A stretch of DNA of 63,084 bases, from contig JAJFGL010000045.1 of NCBI GenBank assembly GCA_021776135.1, positions 1 to 63,084 of the forward strand. Reading direction: 5' to 3'. Position numbers and translations under genes: made by a program. Below the pieces are notes generated by a model. It saw only the letters and a list, made by a program, of their open reading frames with translations, was not told where the DNA came from and did no database searches. This stretch comes from Kiloniellaceae bacterium. Lineage in GTDB: Bacteria > Pseudomonadota > Alphaproteobacteria > Kiloniellales > J153. Of this stretch, positions 8,006 through 17,980 are shown piece by piece; position 1 is the stretch's first letter, and each line of letters opens with the position of its first letter.

Positions 8006-9865
8006 CTAAGGCTTCGTTGCCACGGCGGCGGGGTGATGGTGGAATTTCGGAGGGTTATCCTCTTGCGCCTCATCGCCGGCCTGCTGGCGCGCCCACATGG
8101 CGGCATAGACGCCCTTCGCGGTCAAGAGATCGCGGTGGCGGCCGCGTTCGACGATGCGGCCCTCCTCCAGCACCAGAATTTCGTCGGCCTCGACCACGGT
8201 CGATAGCCGGTGGGCGATGGTCAGGGTCGTGCGCCCGCGCGAGACCTCGCTCAAGCTATTCTGAATCTCCCGCTCGGTCTTGGTGTCGAGGGCCGAGGTC
8301 GCCTCGTCGAACATCAGGATCGCCGGTTTCTTCAGAATCGCACGGGCGATGGCGACGCGCTGCTTCTCGCCCCCCGACAGCTTCAGGCCCCGTTCGCCGA
8401 CCATGGCGTCGTAGCCGTCGGGCAGGCTTTGAATGAAATCGTGAATACGCGCCAGGCGCGCCGCCGCCTCCACCTGCGCCCGGCTTGCCCCGGGATCGCC
8501 GTAGGCGATGTTGTAATAAACCGTGTCGTTGAACAGCACCGTGTCCTGGGGGACGATGCCGATGGCGGCGCGCAAGGAATCCTGCGCGACTTCCCGAATA
8601 TTTTGTCCATCGATGGAAACTTGACCCGCCAGCACATCGTAGAAGCGGAACAGGATACGGCTGAGGGTCGACTTGCCGGCGCCGCTCGGCCCCACGATGG
8701 CCACCGTCTTGCCGGCGGGAACCCGGAAACTGACGTCCTTGAGTATCGGCCGGCGCGGATCGTAACCGAAATCGACCTTGTCGAAGACGACGTCGCCGCC
8801 GGCGGTTTTAAGCTCGGGCGCCCCCGGCCGGTCCAGAACTTCCGCCGGCGCGTGAAGCAGGTCGAACATGGCTTCCAGGTCAATCAGCGACTGCTTGATC
8901 TCGCGGTACACCGTGCCCAGAAGATTGAGCGGCAAGGCCAGCTGCAACATATAGGCATTGACCAGAACGAAATCGCCAAGGGTCATGGTTCCCTGCAAGA
9001 TACCCTGGGCCGCCAGAATCATGATCCCGGTGATGCCCGCCGCGACGGTCACGGCTTGCCCCACGTTCAGGAAAGATAAGCTGACGCGGCTTTTGATCGC
9101 GGCGGCCTCGTAGTTCCGCAGCGCCGAATCGTAGCGCCGGGCCTCGTGCGCCTCGTTACCGAAATACTTGACGGTTTCGTAGTTGAGCAGGCTGTCGATA
9201 ACCTTGGTGTTGGCCTCGTTGTCGGCCTCGTTCATGACCCGGCGCAGGCGGATACGCCATTCGGTGATCGAGAATGTCAACCAAACGAAGATGCCGATGG
9301 TAACCAGGGTGATGGCCGCGAAACGCCAATCGAACAGCACCCAAAGGATACCGCAAACCAGCAGTATCTCGACGATGGTCGGCAGGATGTTGAACAGCAC
9401 GAAGGACAGCAGGAACTCGATACCCTTGGTGCCGCGGTCCATGGCCCGGCTCAAGGCCCCGGTCTGACGATCCATATGAAAACGCAAGGAAAGCGCGTGC
9501 AAATGCCGGAAGGTGCTTAGGGCGATCTGGCGGATCGAATTCTGCGCCACCTTGACGAAAAGCGCGTCGCGGACCTCGCCCAAAGCCAGGGCCCCAACCC
9601 GCGCGGCGCCGTAAGCCAGCAGCAGCGCCAGGGGAATCGCCACCAGAAGATCCGGCGGCGCACTAAGGCTATCGACCGCCGCGCTCAGGAGGATCGGCAC
9701 GTAAACATTGGCGACCTTGGCGCCCAGCAGGGCCACGAGAGCAAGCCCGACCCGCAGGCGCAAATCGAAGCGGCCGCGTGGCCAAAGATGGGGCAGCAGA
9801 AAACGCAAGGTGCGAAGCTGCCGGCGGGGGTGAAACTGCCCCGATTCCATGGTGGTGGGACGCAT
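8006..9865 (-). CDS. Atm1-type ABC exporter (fused TM and ATPase domains)
   Basis: This 619-residue half-transporter has a transmembrane domain in residues 35-320, including LLNYETVKYFGNE and QSLIDLEAMFDLL, which are signatures of the Atm1/HMT1 subfamily. The ATPase domain has Walker A GPSGAGKST, signature LSGGEKQRVAIARA, Walker B ILMFDEATSALD and the H-loop IAHRLST. Bacterial homologues export glutathione-linked sulfur, metal or Fe-S-related compounds. The C-terminus is His-rich (PPKFHHHP), possibly metal-binding. The start could be Met1 or Met6. The separation from scpA is 205 nt and holds a REPIN-like element. Confidence 0.92.
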   Translation of the reverse strand: MRPTTMESGQFHPRRQLRTLRFLLPHLWPRGRFDLRLRVGLALVALLGAKVANVYVPILLSAAVDSLSAPPDLLVAIPLALLLAYGAARVGALALGEVRDALFVKVAQNSIRQIALSTFRHLHALSLRFHMDRQTGALSRAMDRGTKGIEFLLSFVLFNILPTIVEILLVCGILWVLFDWRFAAITLVTIGIFVWLTFSITEWRIRLRRVMNEADNEANTKVIDSLLNYETVKYFGNEAHEARRYDSALRNYEAAAIKSRVSLSFLNVGQAVTVAAGITGIMILAAQGILQGTMTLGDFVLVNAYMLQLALPLNLLGTVYREIKQSLIDLEAMFDLLHAPAEVLDRPGAPELKTAGGDVVFDKVDFGYDPRRPILKDVSFRVPAGKTVAIVGPSGAGKSTLSRILFRFYDVLAGQVSIDGQNIREVAQDSLRAAIGIVPQDTVLFNDTVYYNIAYGDPGASRAQVEAAARLARIHDFIQSLPDGYDAMVGERGLKLSGGEKQRVAIARAILKKPAILMFDEATSALDTKTEREIQNSLSEVSRGRTTLTIAHRLSTVVEADEILVLEEGRIVERGRHRDLLTAKGVYAAMWARQQAGDEAQEDNPPKFHHHPAAVATKP

Positions 9866-9965
9866 GGCTTAGTCCGTTGAAGCTTGGCCAATGGGGTAAG
9901 ATTCCCCCATCCCAGCTCTCCCCCTCAAGGGCAGGGCAATCGGATTTGGCGTGGCATTTCCACTA

Positions 9966-10050
9966 GTGCGTCCTTCGACAAGCTCAGGATGAGGACAATC
10001 GCACGTGGCATAAAGAAATGCTCTCATGCTGAGCTTGTCGAAGCACGCAC
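9966..10050. repeat. REPIN-like palindromic element, second copy (inverted relative to 6526)
   Basis: The arms CTTCGACAAGCTCAG (9973-9987) and CTGAGCTTGTCGAAG (10029-10043) bound a 71-bp unit. The pairing extends outward to GTGCG/GCACGCAC-type flanks (9966 and 10050). The reverse complement aligns with 6526-6596 over its whole length, including the TTTCTT and ATGCCAC blocks in the spacer, so the two are copies of one element. It occupies most of the Atm1-scpA gap. Confidence 0.85.
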
Positions 10051-10070
10051 CGCGCCAATCCAATACCGCT

Positions 10071-12227
10071 TCACGCCGCGGCCGCGCGGCGGTCGCGAAC
10101 GATGCCTAGAATCTCCGCCGCGGCCTGGGGGATGTTGGTGCCGGGGCCATAGATGGCCGAGGCGCCGGCGGCGAGCAGAAAGTCGTAATCCTGCGGCGGG
10201 ATCACGCCGCCGCAAACGATGACGATATCGCCGGCGCCGGCCTTTTTGAGTTCCCCGGTCAAGTGCGGCACCAGGGTTTTATGGCCGGCCGCCTGACTGG
10301 ACACACCGATGACGTGCACGTCGTTTTCCACCGCCTGGCGGGCCGCTTCCTCCGGGGTTTGGAACAGGGGGCCGATATCGACGTCGAAGCCGATGTCGGC
10401 GAAGGCGGTGGCGATCACCTTGGCGCCCCGGTCGTGCCCATCCTGACCCAGCTTGACCACCAGCATGCGCGGCCGCCTTCCGGCCTCCTCGGCGAAGGCA
10501 TCGACGTCCGCTTGAATTTTCGCGAAACCGCCGTCGCCATCGTAGGCGGCGCCGTAAACCCCGGCGATACTGCGGATGGTCGCACGGTGGCGGCTGTAAA
10601 CTTTTTCCAGGGCGTCGGATATCTCCCCCACCGTGGCGCGGGCGCGGGTCGCCTGTATGGCCAGGTCGAACAAGTTGCCGGTATTGTCCCGCGCCGCCTG
10701 GGTCAGGGCCTGCAAGGCCGCGTCGCAAGCCTTGCCGTCGCGGGCCGCGCGGATGTCTTTCAGGCGCGCGATCTGTTGCGCGCGCACCGCCGTGTTGTCG
10801 ATGTCGAGCACCTCGATCTCCTCGCCGCTTTCGGCGCGGTATTTATTGACCCCGACCACGACTTCCTCGCCCCGGTCGATGCGCGCTTGGCGGCGCGCGG
10901 CGGCCTCTTCGATCCGCAGCTTGGGCATGCCGCTGGCCACCGCCTTGGTCATGCCGTCCAAGGCTTCGACCTCATCGATCAGTTTGCGCGCCTCGCCCAC
11001 CATGCTCGCGGTCAGGCTTTCCAGGTAGTAGCTGCCGGCCAGGGGGTCGACCACCTTGGTAATGCCGGTTTCTTCCTGAAGGATGAGCTGAGTATTGCGC
11101 GCGACCCGGGCCGAGGTTTCGGTCGGCAGTCCGACCGCCTCGTCGAAGGCGTTGGTGTGCAGGGATTGGGTGCCGCCCAGGGCCGCCGCCAGGGCCTCAT
11201 AGGCCGTGCGCACGATGTTGTTGTAGGGATCCTGTTCAGTCAGGGACACGCCCGAGGTCTGACAGTGAGTGCGCAGCATGAGCGAGCGCGGATCCTGGGG
11301 CGCGAAATGCGTTTGCATGAGATCGGCCCAGAGGAAGCGCGCGGCGCGCAGCTTGGCGACCTCCATGAAAAAGTTCATGCCGATGGCAAAAAAGAACGAC
11401 AGGCGCGGCGCGAAGCTATCCACCGCCAGGCCGCGCGCCGCCGCCGTGCGCACGTAATCGATGCCGTCGGCGAGGGTGAAGGCCAACTCCTGCACGCAGG
11501 TCGCCCCGGCTTCCTGCATGTGATAGCCGGAGATCGAGATCGAATTGAACTTCGGCATGTGCGCGGCCGTGTACTCGATGATATCGGCGACGATGCGCAT
11601 GGAGGGTTCGGGCGGGTAGATGTATGTATTGCGGACCATGAATTCTTTTAGGATATCGTTCTGGATGGTCCCGGAAAGTTGGTCCTGGGACACCCCCTGT
11701 TCCTCGGCGGCGACCACATAGCCGGCCAGCACCGGCAGGACCGCGCCGTTCATGGTCATGCTGACGGACATCTTGTCGAGCGGGATGCCGTCGAAGAGAA
11801 TCTTCATGTCCTCGACCGAATCGATCGCCACACCGGCCTTGCCGACATCGCCGACCACCCGCGGATGATCGGAATCGTAACCGCGATGGGTGGCCAGATC
11901 GAAAGCGACGGAAAGCCCCTTCTGACCCCCGGCGAGATTGCGGCGGTAAAAGGCGTTGGAGTCTTCGGCGGTCGAGAAGCCGGCGTATTGGCGCAGGGTC
12001 CAGGGCCGGCCGGCATACATGGTCGCGCGCGGGCCCCGCACATAAGGCGCGAAGCCGGGCAAGCTATGGAGGGTTTCCAGACCTTCCAGATCCTCGGCCG
12101 TATAAAGCGGCTTGACCGCGATACCCTCCGGCGTCTCCCAGGTCAGGGAATCGGAATCGCGTCCCTTCAGGTCCCGGCCCGCCAGGGCGCGCCAATCCTG
12201 GTAGGAGTTCCTAGGGAAGTCGGTCAT
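10071..12227 (-). CDS. scpA: Methylmalonyl-CoA mutase, catalytic subunit
   Basis: This 718-residue protein carries the substrate-binding TIM barrel ([52 protein letters not shown]). A C-terminal cobalamin domain has [14 protein letters not shown], where DGHDRG supplies the B12 lower-ligand His (DxHxxG). It interconverts methylmalonyl-CoA and succinyl-CoA, the last step of propionyl-CoA assimilation. The length resembles the homodimeric E. coli Sbm type, and no small-subunit gene is adjacent. It links functionally with meaB here and with cobST for cofactor supply. Confidence 0.97.
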   Translation of the reverse strand: MTDFPRNSYQDWRALAGRDLKGRDSDSLTWETPEGIAVKPLYTAEDLEGLETLHSLPGFAPYVRGPRATMYAGRPWTLRQYAGFSTAEDSNAFYRRNLAGGQKGLSVAFDLATHRGYDSDHPRVVGDVGKAGVAIDSVEDMKILFDGIPLDKMSVSMTMNGAVLPVLAGYVVAAEEQGVSQDQLSGTIQNDILKEFMVRNTYIYPPEPSMRIVADIIEYTAAHMPKFNSISISGYHMQEAGATCVQELAFTLADGIDYVRTAAARGLAVDSFAPRLSFFFAIGMNFFMEVAKLRAARFLWADLMQTHFAPQDPRSLMLRTHCQTSGVSLTEQDPYNNIVRTAYEALAAALGGTQSLHTNAFDEAVGLPTETSARVARNTQLILQEETGITKVVDPLAGSYYLESLTASMVGEARKLIDEVEALDGMTKAVASGMPKLRIEEAAARRQARIDRGEEVVVGVNKYRAESGEEIEVLDIDNTAVRAQQIARLKDIRAARDGKACDAALQALTQAARDNTGNLFDLAIQATRARATVGEISDALEKVYSRHRATIRSIAGVYGAAYDGDGGFAKIQADVDAFAEEAGRRPRMLVVKLGQDGHDRGAKVIATAFADIGFDVDIGPLFQTPEEAARQAVENDVHVIGVSSQAAGHKTLVPHLTGELKKAGAGDIVIVCGGVIPPQDYDFLLAAGASAIYGPGTNIPQAAAEILGIVRDRRAAAA

Positions 12228-12299
12228 TTTCTTCTATCCCAGGGCAGTTGTTCAGTATGGCTGACACTCGGTCTTTGCTGCATTGCAGTATAGGACAAC

Positions 12300-12329
12300 G
12301 GCGCCGCCCAAGTCCAACCGGACGGCGCC
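12300..12329 (-). terminator. Hairpin downstream of the cyclase gene
   Basis: GGCGCCG (12300-12306) pairs with CGGCGCC (12323-12329), and an inner GTCC-AACC-GGAC hairpin sits in the loop. It lies directly after the stop of the minus-strand cyclase gene and before scpA on the same strand. It is likely a terminator or processing structure, but the T tail is poor. Confidence 0.35.
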
Positions 12330-12330
12330 C

Positions 12331-14148
12331 TCAGAGCGTGACCCGGCAAAAGCTCACCGGTTCCGCGAAGCCCTTGAGCCGGACCGACTCCTCGGCGACG
12401 GCCATGCCGCCGAGCAGAGCGCCGAGAGCCGGATTGGCGAGAAGATCCTTGGACAGCACGATATCGCCGCCCCGGCTTTCGCCCTGCAGGCGCGCCGCCA
12501 TGTTGACGCTGGTGCCGAAATAGTCGAGCCGGCCATTGAGGGTGACGGCGATGCAAGGCCCCTCGTGCAGGCCGAGCTTAATCACCAGGTCGCGGCCGCC
12601 GGAAGCGCGGTTGAAACTCTCGACCTCGCGCTGGGCCTCCAGGGCCGCGCGCAGGGCGTCGGCGGGGTCGGAGAAGGCGGCCATGATCGCATCCCCGATG
12701 GTCTTGACCACGGCCCCGCCGTGGGCGCGCACGATGGCGGCCAGAAAAGCGAAATGTTCGCGCACCAGATGATAAGCCGTCGCGTCGCCGACATCGGAAT
12801 AGAGCGCGGTCGAGCCGCGCAAGTCGGTAAACATGAGCGTCACCCGGCCGACCGAAACCTCGTCGCCGGGGCGCAAGACCTGATCGGAAAAGAGGTCGCG
12901 AAACGCCTGCATGGCGGTCACCCGGTCGGCGGTCAGGGCATCGCGAACCCAGCGCAACTCCTCGACGATGAGGGTCTTGCTTAGCCCGCTCCGGTTTTCC
13001 AGTGTCAAGACCTCCGCCCGCCGCGACCCATCGGCCCGGATGGAACCGGCCTCCAGGACAATCTCGGGCGCGAAGGTCTCGACCTCGAAATCGGTCTCCG
13101 GCCCCAGCTCCAAGGTCCGGGCGCGGTAGGGGCCGGGCGGCAGCTTGATCTCGATATCCCGGCGCTCGCCGGGGGCCAGGGTGATCTGAACCCAGATGTG
13201 CGGCGTGCTCATGGGCCCGAAGAGGCAATACTCCCCAGCCTCGATCGGCCTGACCTGCGTGGCGGGCGCGAAAGCGACCTCGACATTACGGGAAAAGTCG
13301 CGGTCATAGGAGATATTGCAGGTGCCGCAGTGGGCGCCCGAGGGCAGTGCGTCCAAGGCTTCGACCGCCGCCTTGCCGATCCGGCACCGGGGACACAGCA
13401 AATCCCAGCGCAGGGACAAGAGGCCGGCCCGAGCCGATTCCAGGCACAGCTCGATCGTATCCTGCGGCGCGGCATCCCAATCCCTGGCCAGGCGCAGGGG
13501 CCGGACCCGGACCAGATCGACCTCCTGAGCTTGCAGGATATAATCGGCCAGGCGTTGCGCCATGCCGTGGCCCCGCTTCGAGGCTTCGATTTGTTCCACC
13601 ATACGCGCGACCCGTTCGGCCACGGCAGGCGCGACCGGCGGGGCCTGGTACTCGAAAGGCATGGGGCTTGCCCCGGCCGCGAAACGCTCCGCCTCCGCCG
13701 CCAGGCCCAGGAACATTTTCTCAGTCGTGGGAAAAAAGCGCGTCGCCAGCATGAGCCGGCCCAAGGCATTGGCCGGCGCCGCATCCACGCGGTACTCGCC
13801 CCGGCACCCTTCGCCATCGCGCTCCAGGGTCAGCATCGCGCAGAGATAGGCCAGCGGCCCATTTTGCATGTCCCGGCAATGACGGAACCAGCGGTTGGCA
13901 ACCCAATTGACCGGCTTGTCGTCCCAGACGAGGGCGAAGGGGCCGAATTTGGCGCGTCCGATATAGCGGACCGAGCCGTCGTCTTGCGGAATTTCCTCGA
14001 TGCTATGCTTGGGCAGCTTGGCGGCTTCGTTGTAGCGCGCGGTATCGGAAAGAATCGGCCAGATAACCTCGGGCGGATGCTGGAAATGGCGCACGAAAGT
14101 GCGGCTTTGCCCATCTTTGCGGGTATCCAATGGAATCTCCCCGTCCAT
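12331..14148 (-). CDS. Class III adenylate/guanylate cyclase with N-terminal SRPBCC-like domain
   Basis: In this 605-residue protein, residues 1-150 resemble a START/SRPBCC ligand-binding fold (FVRHFQHPPEVIWPILSD). The middle holds a putative zinc ribbon (LCPRCR and HCGTCN) within a DUF5939-like region. Residues of about 430-605 form a class III cyclase with metal-binding aspartates in MFTDLRGSTALYSD and KTIGDAIMAAF and with YFGTSVNMAARLQ. The catalytic residues look intact, so it probably makes cAMP. There is no membrane segment, so input would be cytosolic, perhaps a lipid or hydrophobic ligand. The HAD gene ends 18 nt upstream and may be co-transcribed. Confidence 0.85.
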   Translation of the reverse strand: MDGEIPLDTRKDGQSRTFVRHFQHPPEVIWPILSDTARYNEAAKLPKHSIEEIPQDDGSVRYIGRAKFGPFALVWDDKPVNWVANRWFRHCRDMQNGPLAYLCAMLTLERDGEGCRGEYRVDAAPANALGRLMLATRFFPTTEKMFLGLAAEAERFAAGASPMPFEYQAPPVAPAVAERVARMVEQIEASKRGHGMAQRLADYILQAQEVDLVRVRPLRLARDWDAAPQDTIELCLESARAGLLSLRWDLLCPRCRIGKAAVEALDALPSGAHCGTCNISYDRDFSRNVEVAFAPATQVRPIEAGEYCLFGPMSTPHIWVQITLAPGERRDIEIKLPPGPYRARTLELGPETDFEVETFAPEIVLEAGSIRADGSRRAEVLTLENRSGLSKTLIVEELRWVRDALTADRVTAMQAFRDLFSDQVLRPGDEVSVGRVTLMFTDLRGSTALYSDVGDATAYHLVREHFAFLAAIVRAHGGAVVKTIGDAIMAAFSDPADALRAALEAQREVESFNRASGGRDLVIKLGLHEGPCIAVTLNGRLDYFGTSVNMAARLQGESRGGDIVLSKDLLANPALGALLGGMAVAEESVRLKGFAEPVSFCRVTL

Positions 14149-14166
14149 GGCCGGACTATGGCACGG

Positions 14167-15045
14167 CTAAGGGGACCAGCGGAACACCGGAAGCGCGGCG
14201 GCCGGGGTGTGCCCCTCGGCCCGGCATTGGGCGGCGAGGCGCTCGGGCGGCGCGTAGCCTTCATCGTCGGCGCCCAGGTCGCGGGCCTGCAGCCCGCCCA
14301 TGATGAATATCCCGTCGATGCCCACGGCATTGGCGCCCGCGATATCGGTACGAAGCGAATCGCCGATGGCCGCGATACGGGCCCTGGACACACCCTCCAG
14401 TATGTCGAAACAAGCGTCGTAGATGCCCGCATGGGGCTTGCCGTGATAGCGCACCTCGGCGCCCATGGCCTCATAGCGGGCGGCGACGGCGCCGGCGCAG
14501 ATTTCCGGCTTGCCATCGCGTATGACTTCCAGGTCGGGGTTGGCGCAAATCATGGGCAAGCCATGACCGGCGGCGGTTCGCAGGAAATCCTCGTAGTCGC
14601 CAACCGTTTCCTCGGTGCCGAGGGTGCCGGTCATGAGGATAAAATCCGCCGCCCCCAGATCGTCGGCGAAGCTGTAGCCGCCGAGCCCCGCGCGCATGTT
14701 GAAATCGCGCTCCGGCCCCAGGTGGTAGCAGCGCGTCCCAAGAGCGCGGTACCAGTCGTCGGGCCGCCGCGCGAGGTGGTTCCAGGTATCTTCCCCCGAT
14801 GACATGACACCGTGCGACAGGGCCGCCGGGAGGCCCAGTTGTTCGTTACGTTCCTGGATCGCCGATACCCGGCGCGGCGCGTTCGACAGGATTACGATGC
14901 GCTTGTTCAGGCCATGAAGCCGCGTCAGGCAATCCAAGGCGGCGGGGAAAACTTGCGCACCGTCGTGCATAACCCCCCAAAGATCGACGATAAAACCGTC
15001 ATAGCGCCCGGCGAGCGGGGCGAAGCCGTCAAGAATGGGTATCAT
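14167..15045 (-). CDS. HAD superfamily hydrolase, TIGR01459 type (class IIA)
   Basis: This is a 292-residue NagD-like HAD phosphatase. Motif I is DLWGVMHDG (Asp21, with Trp where many HADs have the second Asp, as is usual for this subfamily). Motif II is in VILSNAPRR. YHGKPHAGIYDACFD carries the motif III Lys, and AAIGDSLRTDIAGANAVGID is motif IV. The substrate is unknown for the family. It is followed on the same strand by the cyclase gene after 18 nt. Confidence 0.88.
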   Translation of the reverse strand: MIPILDGFAPLAGRYDGFIVDLWGVMHDGAQVFPAALDCLTRLHGLNKRIVILSNAPRRVSAIQERNEQLGLPAALSHGVMSSGEDTWNHLARRPDDWYRALGTRCYHLGPERDFNMRAGLGGYSFADDLGAADFILMTGTLGTEETVGDYEDFLRTAAGHGLPMICANPDLEVIRDGKPEICAGAVAARYEAMGAEVRYHGKPHAGIYDACFDILEGVSRARIAAIGDSLRTDIAGANAVGIDGIFIMGGLQARDLGADDEGYAPPERLAAQCRAEGHTPAAALPVFRWSP

Positions 15046-15127
15046 GGAAGTCCTGGAAAAATCGCGAAAGGCAAGGCCAAGCCTTGTGCCACAGCCGCGC
15101 GGCCGGGAAAAGCCTAGGGTCTAAGCT

Positions 15128-16480
15128 TTAGGCGGCGGGCCGGGCGAGGCGCGGTTCGCCGAAGAGATAGCCCTGGCCGAAGTCGATCTCGTAATCCAGA
15201 ACCCCGATGAGGCGCCCCTCGTCCTCGACCTTCTCGACAATGACATCGATATCGCGCCGCCGCAGGGATTGCATGAGGTAGGGCTGCTTCGCCAAGGCCT
15301 TGAGCAGCAAGTTGACCTCTATCTTGACGAAACTAACCTGGCGTTGGGCGAGCAGATCGGGATCCAGTTCCAGGTCCTGGACTTGATCGATGGATATGCG
15401 GCAGCCGAGTTCGGTCAAGCGTTTCAAGAGCCCGGCGCCGGCTTCGCTCCAGCGCTCGAAATCGGCCTGGGCGAACTCGAACACAAGATGCCCCGCCAAA
15501 TCCTGATTGGTGATGAGAAAATCGACGAAATCGCTGAAAAAATCCGTATCGGACAGGGTGTGGGGCGACAGGTTGCAGAAAAAATCCACGTTCTGACTTT
15601 TTCGGTGAATCCGGCGGATCAGCTGCACGCAGCGGAACAACAGCATGTTATCGATGGCGGTGATGTGCTTGGCGCGTTCGGCGATGGGAATGTACTGGTC
15701 GGGCATGATCAATTCGCCGTTGGCGGTGCGCAGGCGCGAGAAACACTCGTAAAACCGCCGCTTGCGCTGCGGCAGAGAGACGATGGGTTGCAGGACGAGA
15801 TCGACCTGATCTTTTCGCAGGGCCTCGCGCACGGCTTCCAGGATTTCCTCGTCGCTGAGGCCGCTGGCGACCGGCGGCAAGGGCGACGCGGTCTGCTTCG
15901 AGGCCCCCGGAACCAGAACCGGCGCCGCCGGCCGGCCGATGACCCGGGCCTTACCCTGATGCGCCACGGCGTCGATCATCGCCGTTCTGTCGCTCGACGG
16001 TTCCCGCTCGGCTGGACCCGAGTCCAGGGCGGCGGGCACCCTGGCAATGAGTTCGCGCACCGCCGGCTCCCCGGCGGCCGATTCGCGGGCGCTCGACAAG
16101 CGGCCCATGAGGGTTTTCAGAACCGTGACTTCCGACATGACTTCTTCGATGGTGCGCCCGCCGCCACGCAGATTGCCTGAATTGGCGGCCGCTTCCAGGG
16201 CCTCGCGCATACCGCCTAGCTCGCGGCGCAAAAGCATGATCTCCTCGTGCTGCGCGGTCACATCGTCAAGGAGCTTGCGGCCGCCCGGCGCGCCCAGCAT
16301 CTTGACCGCCAGGCCATGTATCAGGGCGCAGGCCGAAAACACCATCCAGGCGAGGACAATGGCCTCGGCTTGGCCGAGCGGCGGCACCCCCTCCAACGCC
16401 AGTTTCGGCCCATGCAGAGCCGTGGCGGCGGCGAGCGCCGCATAGGCGCAGAAGCCTAATAGATTCAGTAGAATATACAT
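15128..16480 (-). CDS. Membrane-anchored, probably inactive EAL-domain protein
   Basis: This 450-residue protein has two N-terminal membrane helices (residues 1-22 and about 38-58), a coiled-coil-like stretch at about 70-135, a linker, and a C-terminal EAL domain from about residue 215. Its motifs are degenerate: ECFSRL replaces EAL-x-R, VFEFAQADF replaces the E-x-T-E region, SIDQVQ replaces the DDFG loop so the second metal Asp is gone, and KIE replaces KID. QGYLFGEP is retained. EAL domains hydrolyse cyclic di-GMP; this one more likely binds it or a partner. It is divergent from pmbA with a 156-nt shared promoter region. Confidence 0.85.
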   Translation of the reverse strand: MYILLNLLGFCAYAALAAATALHGPKLALEGVPPLGQAEAIVLAWMVFSACALIHGLAVKMLGAPGGRKLLDDVTAQHEEIMLLRRELGGMREALEAAANSGNLRGGGRTIEEVMSEVTVLKTLMGRLSSARESAAGEPAVRELIARVPAALDSGPAEREPSSDRTAMIDAVAHQGKARVIGRPAAPVLVPGASKQTASPLPPVASGLSDEEILEAVREALRKDQVDLVLQPIVSLPQRKRRFYECFSRLRTANGELIMPDQYIPIAERAKHITAIDNMLLFRCVQLIRRIHRKSQNVDFFCNLSPHTLSDTDFFSDFVDFLITNQDLAGHLVFEFAQADFERWSEAGAGLLKRLTELGCRISIDQVQDLELDPDLLAQRQVSFVKIEVNLLLKALAKQPYLMQSLRRRDIDVIVEKVEDEGRLIGVLDYEIDFGQGYLFGEPRLARPAA

Positions 16481-16636
16481 GTCCCGTGGGGGCAGCCTTA
16501 GATTCGGCGCTACTGTGCAGCCCCAGGTCTTGAAGGACGGTTAACAAGAGGTTGCGCGTGTGGGTGTGGTGTGGCGCGCCAAGGGCCTATATAAGGCCGT
16601 GAGACTCCCCTTCCGCCGCAATGGAAACCTGTATCC

Positions 16637-17980
16637 ATGAATGACGACGCCGGCGCCCTCGCGCTGCTCGACGATCTGATCGCCAAGGCCAAGGCCGCCG
16701 GGGCCGAGGCCGCCGACGCGGTGTTCGTTTCCGGGGTCTCCCTGTCCCACGCTCAAAGGCTGGGCGAATTGGAGCGGCTGGAGCGCTCCGAAGGCCAGGA
16801 TCTGGGCCTGCGGGTCTTGATCGGCAAGCGCCAGGCCATGGTGTCCTCGACGGACAGATCGCCGCAAGTCCTGGCCGATTTGGTCGAGCGCGCAGTGGCC
16901 ATGGCCCGTAGCGTGCCCGAGGATCCCTATTGCGGCCTGGCCGAGCCGGCGCAACTGGCGCGCGATATTCCGGTTCTTGAAAATTGCGACCGGTCGGAGC
17001 CGCCGCCGGAGCTTCTCATCGAACGCGCCAAGGCCTGCGAGGAGGCGGCCCGCGCGGTGGCCGGGGTCACTAATTCCGAAGGCGCCGAGGCGGGCTGGAG
17101 CCTGAGCCGCATTGCCCTGGCGGCCTCCAACGGTTTTGCCGCGAGTTACGCCGGCTCGCGCCATTCCCTCGGCGTTTCGGTTTTGGCCGGCGAAGGGCTC
17201 GGCATGGAGCGCGACTACGATTTTTCCTCCACCGTTTACGGCGCCGATTTGGAAGACCCAGCGGCGGTGGGCCGGCGCGCCGGAGAACAGACGGTCCGCC
17301 GCCTGGGGGCGCGCAAGGCCAAGACCGGCAAGGTGACGATCGTGTACGACCCCCGCGTCGCAAACAGCCTGCTGCGCCATCTGTCCAGCGCCATCTCCGG
17401 CCCGGCGATCGCACGCGGGACCAGCTTCCTGAAGGACAAGCTGGGCGAATCGATCTTTCCCAGCGGCATAACCATTGTCGACGACCCGCACCGGCCGCGC
17501 GGGCTGCGCTCCAAGCCCTTCGACGGCGAGGGCGTGGCCAATACCCGCCGCGCCATCGTCGAAGAGGGGAAACTAACGACTTGGATCATGAGCCTCGCCT
17601 CGGCGCGCCAACTCGGTTTGCAAACCACGGGACACGCCGCGCGCGGCACCTCCAGCCCGCCCACGCCCGCCGTCACCAACCTCTACATGGAACCCGGCGC
17701 CCTAACCCCGGCGGAGCTCATGGCCGATATAAAATCCGGATTCTACGTGACCGAGATGATGGGCATGGGCGTGAACGGGGTCACCGGCGACTACAGCCGC
17801 GGCGCCTCGGGCTTTTGGATCGAAAAGGGCGAACTGGCCTATCCGGTCAGCGAGGTTACCGTCGCCGGCAACCTGAAGGACATCTTCGCCCAGATGACCC
17901 CGGCCAACGACCTGAAATTCCGCTACGGTACCGACACCCCGACCCTGCGCGTCGAAGGCATGACCGTGGCCGGGGCTTGA
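16637..17980 (+). CDS. pmbA: TldD/PmbA family metalloprotease-like protein (PmbA type)
   Basis: This 447-residue protein has family landmarks LERSEGQDLGLRVLIGKRQA, GTSFLKDKLGESIFP, KPFDGEGVANTRR, GHAARG and GFYVTEMMGMGVNGVTGDYSRGASG written in separate blocks. PmbA (TldE) pairs with TldD to degrade unfolded or leader peptides. The usual zinc site lies in the TldD partner, which is not nearby. ATG 16637 has a weak upstream GGAAA. It precedes the lipid A run after 102 nt. Confidence 0.9.
   Translation: MNDDAGALALLDDLIAKAKAAGAEAADAVFVSGVSLSHAQRLGELERLERSEGQDLGLRVLIGKRQAMVSSTDRSPQVLADLVERAVAMARSVPEDPYCGLAEPAQLARDIPVLENCDRSEPPPELLIERAKACEEAARAVAGVTNSEGAEAGWSLSRIALAASNGFAASYAGSRHSLGVSVLAGEGLGMERDYDFSSTVYGADLEDPAAVGRRAGEQTVRRLGARKAKTGKVTIVYDPRVANSLLRHLSSAISGPAIARGTSFLKDKLGESIFPSGITIVDDPHRPRGLRSKPFDGEGVANTRRAIVEEGKLTTWIMSLASARQLGLQTTGHAARGTSSPPTPAVTNLYMEPGALTPAELMADIKSGFYVTEMMGMGVNGVTGDYSRGASGFWIEKGELAYPVSEVTVAGNLKDIFAQMTPANDLKFRYGTDTPTLRVEGMTVAGA

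Noticed and set aside
10263-11651. 462-codon plus-strand frame opposite scpA
   Set aside because: It is antisense to the well-supported mutase gene and arises from GC codon bias.
13198-14802. 534-codon plus-strand frame opposite the cyclase and HAD genes
   Set aside because: It spans two real genes in antisense and has no domain signature.
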